Below, in pieces: positions 1 to 10,960 of a DNA stretch of 15,896 nucleotides. The position numbers were made by a program, and so were the translations under genes. Below the pieces are notes generated by a model. That model was not told where the DNA came from, ran no database searches, and saw only the letters and a list, made by a program, of their open reading frames with translations. Source of the stretch: Conidiobolus incongruus B7586 (Eukaryota; Entomophthoromycota; Entomophthoromycetes; Entomophthorales; Conidiobolaceae); NCBI GenBank assembly GCA_000697335.1, contig JNEM01016950.1, positions 1 through 15,896 of the forward strand, read 5' to 3'. Numbering within the stretch: the stretch's first letter is position 1; every line of letters starts with the position of its first letter.

Positions 1-645
1 AGGAATCCAAGTGACACTAGAGTCTATAATATCTGGACACATCTTCATCACTTGAATTCCTTTGATCAATAATGGGATATGCTCAGTAATGTTCCAAGCT
101 CCATTTATAGTATCTCCTGAGATCTGACCAACACGATGGATGTGTAAAGGAATATCATATTGTTGAGACCATACTTGAGCAACAGTTTCGGTGACTAGTT
201 TAGAGAGATTATAGCCATTGCAAGTGGCAACATTAACAAGTTTGGTACTGAGCTTAGTTTCAGGAATGGCTTCAATGTCATGTGGAGTAGATGGGAAAGT
301 AGCTCCAATAGTCGATACCAGATTATAAATTACTCTTCGTTGTGATAAGACTGAGAGCTTCATGAGGTTCTTGGAAGCAGCAATACAATCATCAAAAGCG
401 TCTAAACCCTTCAAAAAGTTCATTGTCCATCCAACATGGTGAACATGAGTCAAATTAGAAAGAAGTGAATCATAAGTTTCTTTGGTAAGGCCCAATTGAT
501 CTTCATTCAATCTGACAGCAAGTGGAACAATTTTACTGAAATGATCTGGTTCGATTGAAATGAAACGTTGTGAAAAACTGCTTTCAAGCTTCTTCTTGGC
601 TTCATTATCGTCTTTAGCTCTGATCATAGCATACACTTTCGATAC
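1..645 (-). repeat. Identical reductase tract, copy A arm
   Basis: Reverse complement is identical, base for base, to 7256-7900 (copy B) and 13941-14585 (copy C). The first mismatch against C is at 646 and the first against B is at 650. The tract may run on beyond the left edge. It is inverted relative to the other two arms. Confidence 0.93.
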
Positions 646-1158
646 CTTAGATTGTTGAACCAAGTTCTTAATCATAAATGATCCCAATGAACCATTAGCA
701 CCAGTGATGGCAATGTGGAAAACATCAGTAGGAAGTGATTTGGCTTGAGGTTTTTCGAGTCCTAACTCAGAGTATCTAGCAATGTATTCGTCAACTTGTT
801 GTTGATACACTTGTAAAGATTTAGTCATGGGTTGCACTCCTTGTTTAAACTTTTCAACAAAAGTAACCAATTTCTCAACAGTATCATTATCATAAATATC
901 AGTTACTTTGAGTTCCAAATTGGATATTCTTGATTTCAGAAGATTTCTGAATCTCATTGCTGACAATGAGTCCATTCCATTGTTGAAGAAGCTGTCACTG
1001 TTGCCAATAGCTTTTCCAATAGTTGATCTCAGATATGATCTAACAATAAATTCAATGTTACCCCTTCGAGAAGAATTGTTATTGAGTTCATGCGATTCAT
1101 CAGTGCTATACCCTGATTCCATTTTTTCAACAATTTGCTTTACTTCTTGTTCAAGCAT
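1..1158 (-). other. Surviving open carrier-reductase frame inside copy A
   Basis: Just after the TAA at 1159-1161 comes an in-frame ATG (1156-1158), and 386 codons then run without a stop to the window edge. They cover the end of the A-T linker, the carrier domain and most of the reductase domain. The carrier block SFFNNGMDSLSAMR keeps the phosphopantetheine Ser (codon at 967-969). The Rossmann loop TGANGSLG and the YNLSK catalytic pair are intact. One replacement stands out just before the Rossmann fold: the second Asp of the TDDFH block is Val. Positions 1-645 are identical to B and C. It could be a stand-alone T-R protein if transcribed, but no promoter is visible, and the openness may simply reflect recent conversion by an intact copy. 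Confidence 0.6.
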
Positions 1159-2733
1159 TTAGGCGCATCTGCTTCTCATTAAATTGTATTTTAATGTGAC
1201 TGGTAATTTTTTTTTCGTAATTCATAGGCAAATAGTAAATCATTTCTTCATAAATTCGAGAGTGCGAAGGGGCGGATTCATTAGCAGTTTTGACATAGGA
1301 TTTGACTGTCGATATTACTGTTCTCAAAAGAGATGAGAGAACGTTATTGATATCTAGTTGAATCATCATGTTGTTTATTTGTTGACTAGTTTCTAGAATA
1401 GCACATCTGTCTACAAATGGGCAGCAATTGATCTTATCTTCCATTATGATTGGATCGGTTTTTTCTTCATTTATATACACAATAGTATCATCTGTTCTCG
1501 TGAGATAATTCACAAGTCAAGGATTATGACCAATAATTTGAAACATATCCTTCGTATGGTATTCCCCCATCTTCATCCAAATCTTGGTCACAAGCAAAGG
1601 AAGGAACTTCTGTTAAAATAATCAATTTCACTAAATCATTTCCCCAAGCTTTAAATCTATACTGCAACCCATCTAAAGGCGTGAATGGGATTAAATGCTC
1701 GTTGTTTCTGTCAGAGTAGCATTTCATTATCATTCCACACTCTGCAGTGCCAAACATGAAAAGAGGGGTTGTTCCATTTTCGAATATAGATTGAATTATC
1801 CACTTGGATAGCTGAAAACCATTGAATTTAACAAAATCCATAGTTTTGAAAATATTCCATTCTTGTGATTGAGCAACATGATCGCAATATTCAATAAGCT
1901 CTTTCGCAATTCATGGTGATATCCAAATAGCTTGAAGCGAAGTCTGTTGAATTGAACTCAATATCATTTTAGAGGGATAATGGCTCCCTGGACCAACATC
2001 TGAAGATAAAATTACTTATTTTTCTATATATATTGGGAACCGCTATTGCAAAGACTCCTGCAACATGAAATAATGGATTGAAGTAAATTCTTTAACTTTA
2101 CCATCTGATTGCTGTATGACTTGTCGATTCCTAAATATTGAACTACTCGATTCAAATGTGGAACCAATTTGGGAAAAGATGTGAAGCAAGCTGAATGAAG
2201 CATGTAAGCAGCATCATGTAGTTCCTTTTCTTGAGATTCGAGAGGAATCAAGAGCTGATATTCAGAAAGAAAAAGGTACTGTGGGAATTCAGCAATCCAT
2301 TTGGGAGCCAATACCAAGTCTGGGATCTCCTTTTGGATTCCTTGAACCTTATCTTCAAAATAATCTTGATAAATGAGAGCTCGAGAATTAGATTCTTTTA
2401 AAAGATGGATGGTGGCTTCAAGAGAGTTACGAGGTGACAAGAGTACAGGAGCAACATTTATGCTCATTAAACCCATCATATTCCATAAATAATGAGAATC
2501 GGAATAGGATAATAGACCAACATTTCTACCATTTGAAAAGTTGATTTGATTCAACTTTTCATAAAAATATTTAGCAGAGGTAGATGTAATATAATAGAAT
2601 TGCTCATAGCTAATATCGATGTACTTTCCATTGGGGTTAATAGAAATCGCGGGATGCTGTATATTTTGTCCTGGGATAACGTTATCTTCAACCAAGTCCA
2701 AAAATCGTCCAGTAGATGTATTACAAATTTCAT

Positions 2734-5090
2734 ATTTTTTTAAATTCTAAGCGTTAATGTTGATATTAAACCAATCTCAGTCTTTTACTAATGATTACTT
2801 TCACTAGAAATGTTCATCATTTACGGCTTATGAAATCAGAAGTTTAATTTAACTTTATCCGATAATCCCGACTAAATATATTATCCATACCTTTGACAAG
2901 CTTCAATATTATTCAGATTAATATTAAACATGCTGAGAATAAAGTAATTTTAACTAATAAGTAAAAATTTTTTATTAACTCATACTTTTAAATAACACTG
3001 TAAACAATTAATCAATTTAAATTAATTTAAATTTTTCAATAAAATCACAGCCCATTTTTTGAAATATGAGAAATTTATTATTTTCTCTTTATGGATATTT
3101 TTAAGGTTCTATTAAATATTTTTTCATCAAAACTTGATAATCAAATAATTAAAAAATTTAGTTAAAAATATTAAGTTTTTCTCAGGTAATCAGATACAAT
3201 GGATTAAATAGAACAGATCATATTAATATATTTAACAAATATTTAATTACAATTTAATTCAAATAATTGTCTTAAAAATAATGATACTTATTACGATATC
3301 AATGGGAGGATGACGAGTGTGAATATTTTATGTATAATGAAATATAATGCTCGGATATTGAAAGTTTATAGATTATAAGATATTAGTGATTGTTATTATG
3401 TAATTATGAAATCCTATATTTCATTTGCTATAAATACCAATTATTCAATTTAATTCTCGTATAAACGAATTAACCGGATATTTTAGTATTACTTTTTAAA
3501 ATTGATTTAAATTCGAGTAATTAATCACAATCAATATTTATGATTTCAATACTACTATATCAGGATCCCCGAAATTTTCAGAAAATTCTTTAATGTATTA
3601 AATTTGAATTTTCAATCGAGAATAGTTTTTTTTTGAAAAAATTCTTTTCAATCAGCCTATTAGTTAATATGTATATGACTATCAATATATAATATTTAAA
3701 TGGTTTTAAAAAGGATTATATTGTTTTCGCTTCAAACTAAACCAAATGCCAAAGGTTAATCATAGTGCAAAGTATCTCAGATTGAATAATATCTGATGAG
3801 TATGGCGGATGATTTGATTTGCCTTTTATCTATTCACATATAAGAGTTATCAATTAGGCTAATGTATAATCTATCAGTTTATTTAACATGATCTAAGTAT
3901 GATCCCCAATAAACCGCTGCACACCAAATGAATTTCAAATAATTATTTAATGACCCTCGAGGCAAATGTCACAATACCCATAAAATAGTCAATAAATTAT
4001 TTTATTCACCAAATTTTGATGAATGAGTGGTACTAAAATGAATGCATCAATTTTTAATTATACTAAAACACGGCAAAATACATTTGAAATCAATTGTCTT
4101 TAATATACAGTTCAAAACAAACCCAAAAGTAATGTGTTGGATAATTGATTACTATGAATGGCATCTGTGTTAATGTATACATATAAAATGATGAAATGTA
4201 GAAAAATTGAGAATACGAAATAAAAACATTTGATTGATAATAAAAATATCTGAAAGTTTTTATGATGATTTTATAATCTATTATAAAATCAATCAAGTTG
4301 CTTGATCATAATTTTCTTATATTCCAAATTTCATATTGCTATAAAAATAAATTTAATGGTAAATATTTAATAGGCATATGAGATCATCAACAAGATTTGA
4401 AATATCAAATGATTATTTCCATATATTAAAAATTACGATTGTTATATGAAATACATAAAAATCATTTTTCATAATCTATTCTAATTAAAGAGCGCTTTAA
4501 AATTTAGTTGTTAAAATTTTATTTGTTATTATATTTATTAATTTCATGTTTTGAAGTATTAATTTTGATTTTTAATTTTGCCTCGAATATAATGAAAAGA
4601 ACTATAATCAAACCATTTATCCACTTTTTTGAAAAATTGAAATTGTGTAAAGATAATGTTTTGATATATATAATTAAAGACAAAAATGCTATATTTTAAT
4701 AAAAATTGGCCAAATTAATAAATAATAAAATATAAAATAATTGGTATATATTATATAAATATTATAAATACACAATTTTTATCCAATGATTAATGACTAT
4801 TTTTTGATGTTTAATTAACATTTTACTGATAATATAATTTTATAACTATAAAGTGTTTATAAAAATGTATGATATAAAATATCCCGAAAATTGTAATTTC
4901 AATAAGTTGTTTATTATTGAATTGAAGTAATAGTGCTTTACAATTTTGATTATAATTTGTATAAATTTTTAATATTTCTAATATGAAGTTGACGGTTAAA
5001 TATTTAACCGAATAATATTTTGAAATTTAAGTTGGTGACTTCTTATTCCAAAGCTAATATGCATTTAGATAAATGAACAAGCAGATTGAC
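2734..5090. other. AT-rich divergent spacer between copies A and B; no gene seen
   Basis: About 2.4 kb between the former start of A and the promoter of B. It is strongly A+T rich, with stops in every frame and only short, low-complexity open stretches. The stretch from about 3700 to 4080 is less AT-rich and may be a remnant of something, but I recognise no protein motif or RNA fold in it. On the minus strand, about 48 bases upstream of the former start of A, TAGTAAAAG (2782-2790) could be a decayed form of the TAGTATAAAAG box of copy B; this is weak. Confidence 0.7.
4267..4290. repeat. Perfect 11-bp inverted repeat with 2-bp spacer
   Basis: The arm GATTTTATAAT (4267-4277) is followed by CT and its exact reverse complement (4280-4290). 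It could fold as a hairpin or cruciform. In sequence this rich in A+T such palindromes also arise by chance, and no gene end lies beside it, so no role is claimed. Confidence 0.6.
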
Positions 5091-5093
5091 TAG

Positions 5094-5101
5094 TATAAAA
5101 G
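5094..5101 (+). promoter_or_regulatory. TATA box of copy B
   Basis: TATAAAAG, 64 bases upstream of the ATG at 5158, in the context TAGTATAAAAGGCC. Copy C has the same octamer at nearly the same distance (61 bases), although the surrounding spacer is otherwise hardly conserved. This is a standard pol II core promoter layout, with transcription expected to begin some 25-35 bases downstream. Confidence 0.7.
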
Positions 5102-5157
5102 GCCTTCAAAGTTTTATATTGCTAATCAGAAAAACTTAAGTATACAATAATACAACT

Positions 5158-8100
5158 ATGACACCCATTAAATTTTCATCTACTGGTCGATATATTGACT
5201 TAGTGAAAGAGAACGCTATCTCAGGACAAAATGTACAATATCCTGCAATCTCGATTAACCCCAATGGAAAGTATATCGATATTGATTATGAACAATTCTA
5301 CCATATTACATCTAATTCTGCTAAATACTTTTATGAACAGTTGGATCAAACGAACTTATCAAACAGTAGAAATGTTGGTCTATTATCCCATTCTGATTCT
5401 CATTATTTATGGAATATGATGGGTTTAATGAGCATAAATGTTGCTCCTGTACTGTTGTCACCTCGTAACTCGCTTGAAGCAACCATCCATCTTTTGAAAG
5501 AATCTAATTCTCGAGCTCTCATTTATCAAGATCATTTTGAAGATATGGTTCAAGAAATCCGAAAGGAGATCCCAGACTTGGTATTGATCCCCAAATGGAT
5601 TGCTGAATTCCCACAGTGTCTTTCTCCTGCTGAATATCAACTCTTAATTCCTCTTGAATCTCAAGACAAAGAACTTAATAATGTAGCTTTCACCCTCCAT
5701 TCCTCTGGCTCTACCTCATATCCAAAATTGGTTCCTCAATTAAATCGAGTATGTTTCAACTCTGGACACAGAACAAGTCTAGAAAGATTACCTTTAGACC
5801 GCAAAGAATTATGCTTTTTTCCATTATTTCACGCTGCAGGGATTTTAAGTTTGATAATTGCAGATATATATCAAATGAAAACTATGATTCTATCTCCAGA
5901 TATGAGTCCAGGAAGCCATTTTTCATCTAAGATGATATTAGATTTGGTTCAACAGTTGTCTCCTAAAGTTCTATTAATTTTACCTCTGATGGCCAAAGAA
6001 CTTATTGAATACTGTGATCATGTACCTCAATCCGAAGGATGGAACATTCTGAAGCCTGTTGAATTTATTAGATATGGTGGTGCCCAGCTTCCTAAACTTA
6101 TGATCCAGACTTTATTTGATAATGGAATCACTCCTTTTTCAATATATGGAGCTACTGAGTGTGGTATGTTAACAAGATGCATACCAGATAAGAATAACGA
6201 ATATTTGATCACTTTGACCCCTGCCGAAGGTTTACAATATAAACTTAAATATTGGGGAGATAACATAGTAGAGTTAGTGGTTCTGAAAGATGATCCTTGC
6301 CTTGCATGTGTTCAAGATAGAGATGAAGAAGGAAACTATCCTACCAAGGACTTATTCCAAGTCATCAGTCAAAATCCTCTCTTATTGAATTATCTTTCAA
6401 GATCTGATGATACCATTATCCATGTAAATGGCGAAAAAACCAATCCAATCCCAATGGAAGATATGATCAATCGCTGTCCATTTGTAGATAGATGTGCTAT
6501 TCTAGGAACTGGTCAACAAATGAATACTCTTTTGGTTCAATTGGATGTTAATGAAGTTCTATCAGCTTCCTTACCAACTGTCATTTCATCCATTAAGTCA
6601 TATGTTAAATCCTGCTAACGAATCTGCTCCTTCACACTCTCGAATTTATGAAGAAATGATTTACTATTTGCCTATGAATTACGAAAAGAAAATACCAATC
6701 ACAATGAAAGGTAATTTAATGAGAGCCAAATGTGCTAAGATGTTTGAAGACGAAGTGAAAAAAGTTGTGGAGAAAATGGAATCTGGTTATATTAGTGATG
6801 AATCTCGTGATTACAACAGTAATACTTCTGTTCAAGGTGGTAGTATCCAATCCCTTATTGAATCTTGTTTAAGATCTAGCATCGATAAAGTCATTAGCAA
6901 CAGTGATAGCTTCTTCAACAATGGAATGGACTCATTATCAGCAATGAGATTCAGAAATCTTCTCAAATCAAAAATATCCAATTTGGAACTCAAAGTAACT
7001 GATATTTATGACAATGATACTGTTGAGAAATTGGTTACTTTTGTTGAAAAGTTTAAACAAGGAGTGCAACCCATGACTAAATCTTTACAAGTGTATCAAC
7101 AACAAGTTGACGAATACATTGCTAGATACTCTGAGTTAGGACTCGAAAAACCTCAAGCCAAATCACTTCCTACTGATGATTTCCACATTGCCATCACTGG
7201 TGCTAATGGTTCATTGGGATCATTTATGATTAAGAACTTGGTTCAACAATATAAGGTATCGAAAGTGTATGCTATGATCAGAGCTAAAGACGATAATGAA
7301 GCCAAGAAGAAGCTTGAAAGCAGTTTTTCACAACGTTTCATTTCAATCGAACCAGATCATTTCAGTAAAATTGTTCCACTTGCTGTCAGATTGAATGAAG
7401 ATCAATTGGGCCTTACCAAAGAAACTTATGATTCACTTCTTTCTAATTTGACTCATGTTCACCATGTTGGATGGACAATGAACTTTTTGAAGGGTTTAGA
7501 CGCTTTTGATGATTGTATTGCTGCTTCCAAGAACCTCATGAAGCTCTCAGTCTTATCACAACGAAGAGTAATTTATAATCTGGTATCGACTATTGGAGCT
7601 ACTTTCCCATCTACTCCACATGACATTGAAGCCATTCCTGAAACTAAGCTCAGTACCAAACTTGTTAATGTTGCCACTTGCAATGGCTATAATCTCTCTA
7701 AACTAGTCACCGAAACTGTTGCTCAAGTATGGTCTCAACAATATGATATTCCTTTACACATCCATCGTGTTGGTCAGATCTCAGGAGATACTATAAATGG
7801 AGCTTGGAACATTACTGAGCATATCCCATTATTGATCAAAGGAATTCAAGTGATGAAGATGTGTCCAGATATTATAGACTCTAGTGTCACTTGGATTCCT
7901 GTGAACACTGCAGCTGATGCGATTGTTGAGATTGGAAGTCAAGATCAAACCACTCAAAACTCATTTGCTCATATTATCAATCCTTTACAATATGATTGGA
8001 AGATCATCTACAATGCTCTTAAAACATATGGAATTGAATTCCAAGTTGTACCAGTTCAAGAGTTCATCACCCAGCTTAAAACCAATCCCAAATTCCAAAA

Positions 8101-8287
8101 TGCTGATGACAATCCTGTCGTCACTTTGACAGATTTCTTTGACAATGTCTTCTTATCAGGTCATGGTACTGTTCTTGAAACCGAATTGACTAAATTATCT
8201 TCACCATCTATTGCTCAATGTCCTGCTTTAGACAATGATCTAATGATGAAATATTTGAAATTCTGGAAAGCTCAATATTTTATATAA
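5158..8287 (+). CDS. Copy B: A-T-R NRPS-like carboxylic acid reductase, split by one extra base
   Basis: Would activate a carboxylic acid with ATP, bind it as a thioester and reduce it to an aldehyde or alcohol with NAD(P)H. The first frame (5158-6618, 486 codons) is the adenylation domain. It has the ATP loop HSSGSTSYPK (about 181-190), FPLFHAAG (221-228), YGGAQLPK (306-313), YGATECG (330-336) and SRSDDTIIHVNGEKTNP (414-430). It ends at TAA 6616-6618 because of one extra base at about 6611-6613. The second frame resumes at about 6614 and runs to the stop at 8285-8287. It carries the A10 lysine (TMKGNLMR), the carrier Ser in GMDSLSAMR (codon 6932-6934), the Rossmann loop TGANGSLG and YNLSK. 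The start has A at -3 and matches copy C. Apart from the single shift the whole gene is open, so the lesion is recent, an assembly error, or bypassed. A domain identity to C is about 70%; the reductase core is identical. Confidence 0.85.
6605..6618 (+). other. Frame-breaking extra base in copy B
   Basis: Copy B reads AAATCCTGCTAACGAATC where copy C reads AAATCTGCCAATGAATC. Copy B has one base more, which brings TAA (6616-6618) into frame directly after the conserved SYVKS block. Flanking sequence on both sides aligns with C without any other shift. The codon order TCC-TGC-TAA loosely recalls the TCC-T slip of antizyme +1 frameshifting, but the stop is one codon too late, so programmed shifting is only a remote option. 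Confidence 0.8.
7256..8073 (+). repeat. Identical reductase tract, copy B arm
   Basis: 818 bases identical to 13941-14758 in copy C, third codon positions included. The first 645 of these also match copy A in reverse orientation. The left edge is flanked by gradually rising difference. The right edge is sharp: about two dozen differences follow in the next 214 bases up to the stop codon. Confidence 0.95.
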
Positions 8288-8423
8288 TAACTGGAAATAT
8301 TTTAAATATAAATTCATCAATATTTATATATTTTTTCTTTTATAGTTTATCAATTATCATTAATTAACTCTATTTCAAAGATCATTTTAGCAATGTAATT
8401 TATATTTTTGGAATATATATCAC

Positions 8424-8441
8424 TATATATATATATATATT
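8424..8441. repeat. (TA)n microsatellite
   Basis: About nine TA units in the spacer, roughly 140 bases after the copy B stop. Self-complementary and likely to vary in length. Confidence 0.8.
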
Positions 8442-8791
8442 TGAAATACTCTTTAGAAGAATTAAACCATAATACTAATTATGAAGTTAAACTAATACTT
8501 TCTTTATTTTTCAATTATATAAAGTAATTCGCTACCTTGTAATGAGATATTTTAAAAAATTAGAAGTTTCAATTTAATAGATCTATTTATTTCAGTTAAA
8601 AAATTTGTAACAAATCCTTTGATAATAATCATTAAAAATTTTATTTTAACAATATTTTAACTAAATAAATATTGATATACTAGGTTAAAGAAATCAACAA
8701 ATCTCTTAATTTCTCAGTAATAATATATAAATATAGTTATAAAATATTAAAAATGTATAAATAATATAAAATAGAATTCATATATTTAAAT

Positions 8792-8810
8792 TATATATAT
8801 ATATATATAT
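8792..8810. repeat. (TA)n microsatellite
   Basis: About nine uninterrupted TA units in the B-C spacer. Confidence 0.8.
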
Positions 8811-9159
8811 TGAATATCATTTCTTATTAAAAAAACTTTTGATTAAAAATTTAAGATTGAGTTAAACTCTATACAAATTAAATAATGATTATTAATAGTT
8901 TTTAATATAGTATTATTAAAGCTTTTTCTGAAATTTTCAGGTTATTTAAGATCCTAAAATAGCTTATAAATATAATATATTATCTCAAACTACTATTTAA
9001 TGCTAATTTTGTCATTTTAAATATAATAATGAAATTATCTAAAGTTTATTTAAATTTGACAAACTAATTTTTACTATTGATGCTTTATTATTAATAAAAT
9101 AAATGTATATTGAAAGATATTTTTTAATTTAATTAAAGAGCTATATAGATCATTTAATA

Positions 9160-9164
<5 letters not shown>

Positions 9165-9199
<35 letters not shown>
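9165..9199. repeat. (TA)n microsatellite, longest in window
   Basis: About 35 bases of unbroken alternating T and A, the longest simple repeat in the window. Can extrude as a cruciform and is a natural fragile spot between the tandem copies B and C. Confidence 0.88.
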
Positions 9200-9203
<4 letters not shown>

Positions 9204-10689
9204 GACAAAGCTTAGATCAGTTAATAAAAATATAAACAAAATACATTAAAATTAATCAAAAGCTTAGAAAATATTGAAATAGATATAACTAAATAAAACC
9301 TAATAAAATATAGTTTAAAGTAGAGCTATTTATATTAAATAGTTATTATTTATAAACCTTAAATTCCCTTACATAATTTTTTATTTAAAAACAAAACAAA
9401 ATATTGAAATATTAATATTAATAAATAGTTATTAATTGTAAATTATGATAATCGATTAAAATATTATTTACTTTCCTTATTTAGTTTTAAAACAAATTAA
9501 TATTAAGTTTTAGATTATCTTTTAAATAATTTTTATCTAGTGTCCTTATTATAAAGAAATAAAAAAGTAACTGTGAAATACCTTTTATATAAACAAAATT
9601 AAATAAAACTACCATATCAAATACGTTATTTTGATTATAACTTAAGTATTGATAATTATTCTAGGTAATTAAAAATATACTTAAATTCTTGTAAATGAAT
9701 TAGATAAATTTGTTAAATATTAAATTTCAACCTTGAATAATCAAACTATGGTTTAACTCTTAAAAGCTTGTTAAAATTATTGTAAATACCCTTTAATATA
9801 AAGAAGAATCTAAAATCTATATTATATATTGTTCTTTATAATAGATATATTCATAATTTTTTAATTTTGACTTTATAATATTGCAATTACTGAATTTATA
9901 TATTTTTAGTTCATTGTATTACAAATCAAAATTTGGTATTTTTAATTATAATTTTAAAATTTTTATTTCGGTGAATATAGTATTCAACTTCTTTTTTTGG
10001 AAATTTTCATAGTTCTCCAAATTTATAATATATTTCAAATATTAAATGATCAATAAATTATTTCATATTTAGATTAAATGAAATAAATAGAATAATTTTC
10101 ATAAAATATTATATTTAATCTTACGTTCAAAATATAAAAATCAATAAATCATTTATTTTGATATATTATTCCTGTTTCTCCATTTAAAAGTATTTTGAGT
10201 TTGGCTCCTAATCTTATTTATTATTTTTAAATATATTAAATCAATTAACAATATTAATTTATTATGGATATGAATAAAATTACATTATTTAAAAGATTCA
10301 GATCTGATATTATATATTTTGTGTCAGCTATATTGATATTCTTTAATAAAAACTATAATATATAATTAGAATATTAATTTATTAAATTTGAATATATAGT
10401 TCTTATTTATTGCTTACAAACTCTCATCAAATTTGGTAAATATTGATTGAACATCATATAATATAAATAATCATACATTTAATATATATAAATATAATTA
10501 AGCATAGAATATTTAATATAGTTTATTCAATGATACACTATATTTCAACTTATTAATTATTAATAATAATGTATATTTTAATAATTTTATTTTAATCAAC
10601 AGTAGGTTAAATATTATAAGATATTTTAAATCATTCAAATCTTTTCAGATTTTAAAGTCAGATTTCTATAGTTTATTAAATATATTATA

Positions 10690-10960
10690 ACTGGTAGGCA
10701 AACTCACCCATTGGAAGGAATCACTTAAAAAATAAAGAATATTAGGCAAAAAGCTAAAAAAGTTAATAAAATATAAAGAGTAAAAGTAAAGATAGTAGAA
10801 GGGTATATGTATCAAGAAAGTCAAGTGGAATAAAAATCTTGAAAAAATAGAAAGTGGTTAATAATATGGAATTTCTAGAATATCACAAGTTCTTGGAGCT
10901 AGGGGTTAAAGTGTCCGTGACAATTATAATGAGAATACTTATAAAAATATTTTAATAGAT
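10690..10960 (+). mobile_element. Fossil fragment, probably Ty3/gypsy-type pol (integrase N-terminal region)
   Basis: A purine-rich island, less AT-rich than its surroundings. Short translated blocks on the plus strand, such as IRQKAKK, VEGYMYQ and EYHKFLELGVK, resemble in order and rough spacing the stretch that leads into the zinc-binding part of Ty3/gypsy integrases. It is broken in several places and clearly old. No LTRs or other parts of the element were seen nearby. The assignment rests on short motif resemblance only. Confidence 0.4.

Larger units (their letters stand above)
1..2733 (-). pseudogene. Copy A: decayed A-T-R NRPS-like carboxylic acid reductase, open at left edge
   Basis: Reads right to left and aligns with copies B and C from about family residue 8 at the right to residue 913 at position 1; the last ~129 residues lie outside the window. 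The adenylation half is clearly dead. The start codon is lost, with extra bases near 2720. The ATP-binding loop reads HSACFTSFPK instead of HSSGSTSYPK. A net 2-base loss lies between about 2060 and 2150, with stops at 1911-1913 and 1517-1519 and an extra base at about 1552-1572. An A-run (T-run at 1207-1215 on the plus strand) is one base too long, and a TAA sits at 1159-1161. The A5 block GGAQLPK has become NGFQLSK. From 1158 to the edge the carrier and reductase frame is open. Segments resemble B in some stretches and C in others. This is a host paralogue, not a mobile element. Confidence 0.9.
8288..10685. other. Very AT-rich spacer downstream of copy B; no gene seen
   Basis: About 2.4 kb of almost pure A and T with frequent stops in all frames, several (TA)n runs and many short palindromic TTAATATTAA-like strings. 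No coding motif, tRNA or other structured RNA was recognised. No clean AATAAA signal sits close behind the copy B stop, so the 3' end of the transcript cannot be placed. Confidence 0.7.

Noticed and set aside
3793-3800. CTGATGAG resembling a hammerhead ribozyme core
   Set aside because: No GAAA core partner and no stems at the required spacing.
4090-4296. 68-codon open stretch on the minus strand, hydrophobic
   Set aside because: Composition follows A+T bias; no recognisable domain and no supporting context.
4508-4699. 63-codon open stretch on the plus strand
   Set aside because: Starts at TTG, low-complexity Ile/Leu/Phe/Lys content expected from A+T-rich spacer, no motif and no promoter.
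6556-6597. Possible GT...AG mini-intron just before the copy B frame break
   Set aside because: The segment aligns codon for codon with copy C and its length is a multiple of three, so removing it would not cure the shift.
6605-6618. Antizyme-like programmed +1 frameshift in copy B
   Set aside because: The stop is one codon after the expected place, and copy C encodes the same protein without a shift. A plain one-base insertion is simpler.
10690-10925. Minus-strand string LPMGEFAYQ resembling a gypsy integrase C-terminal motif
   Set aside because: Isolated match; the neighbouring blocks do not fit the expected spacing, and the plus-strand reading of the same island fits better.
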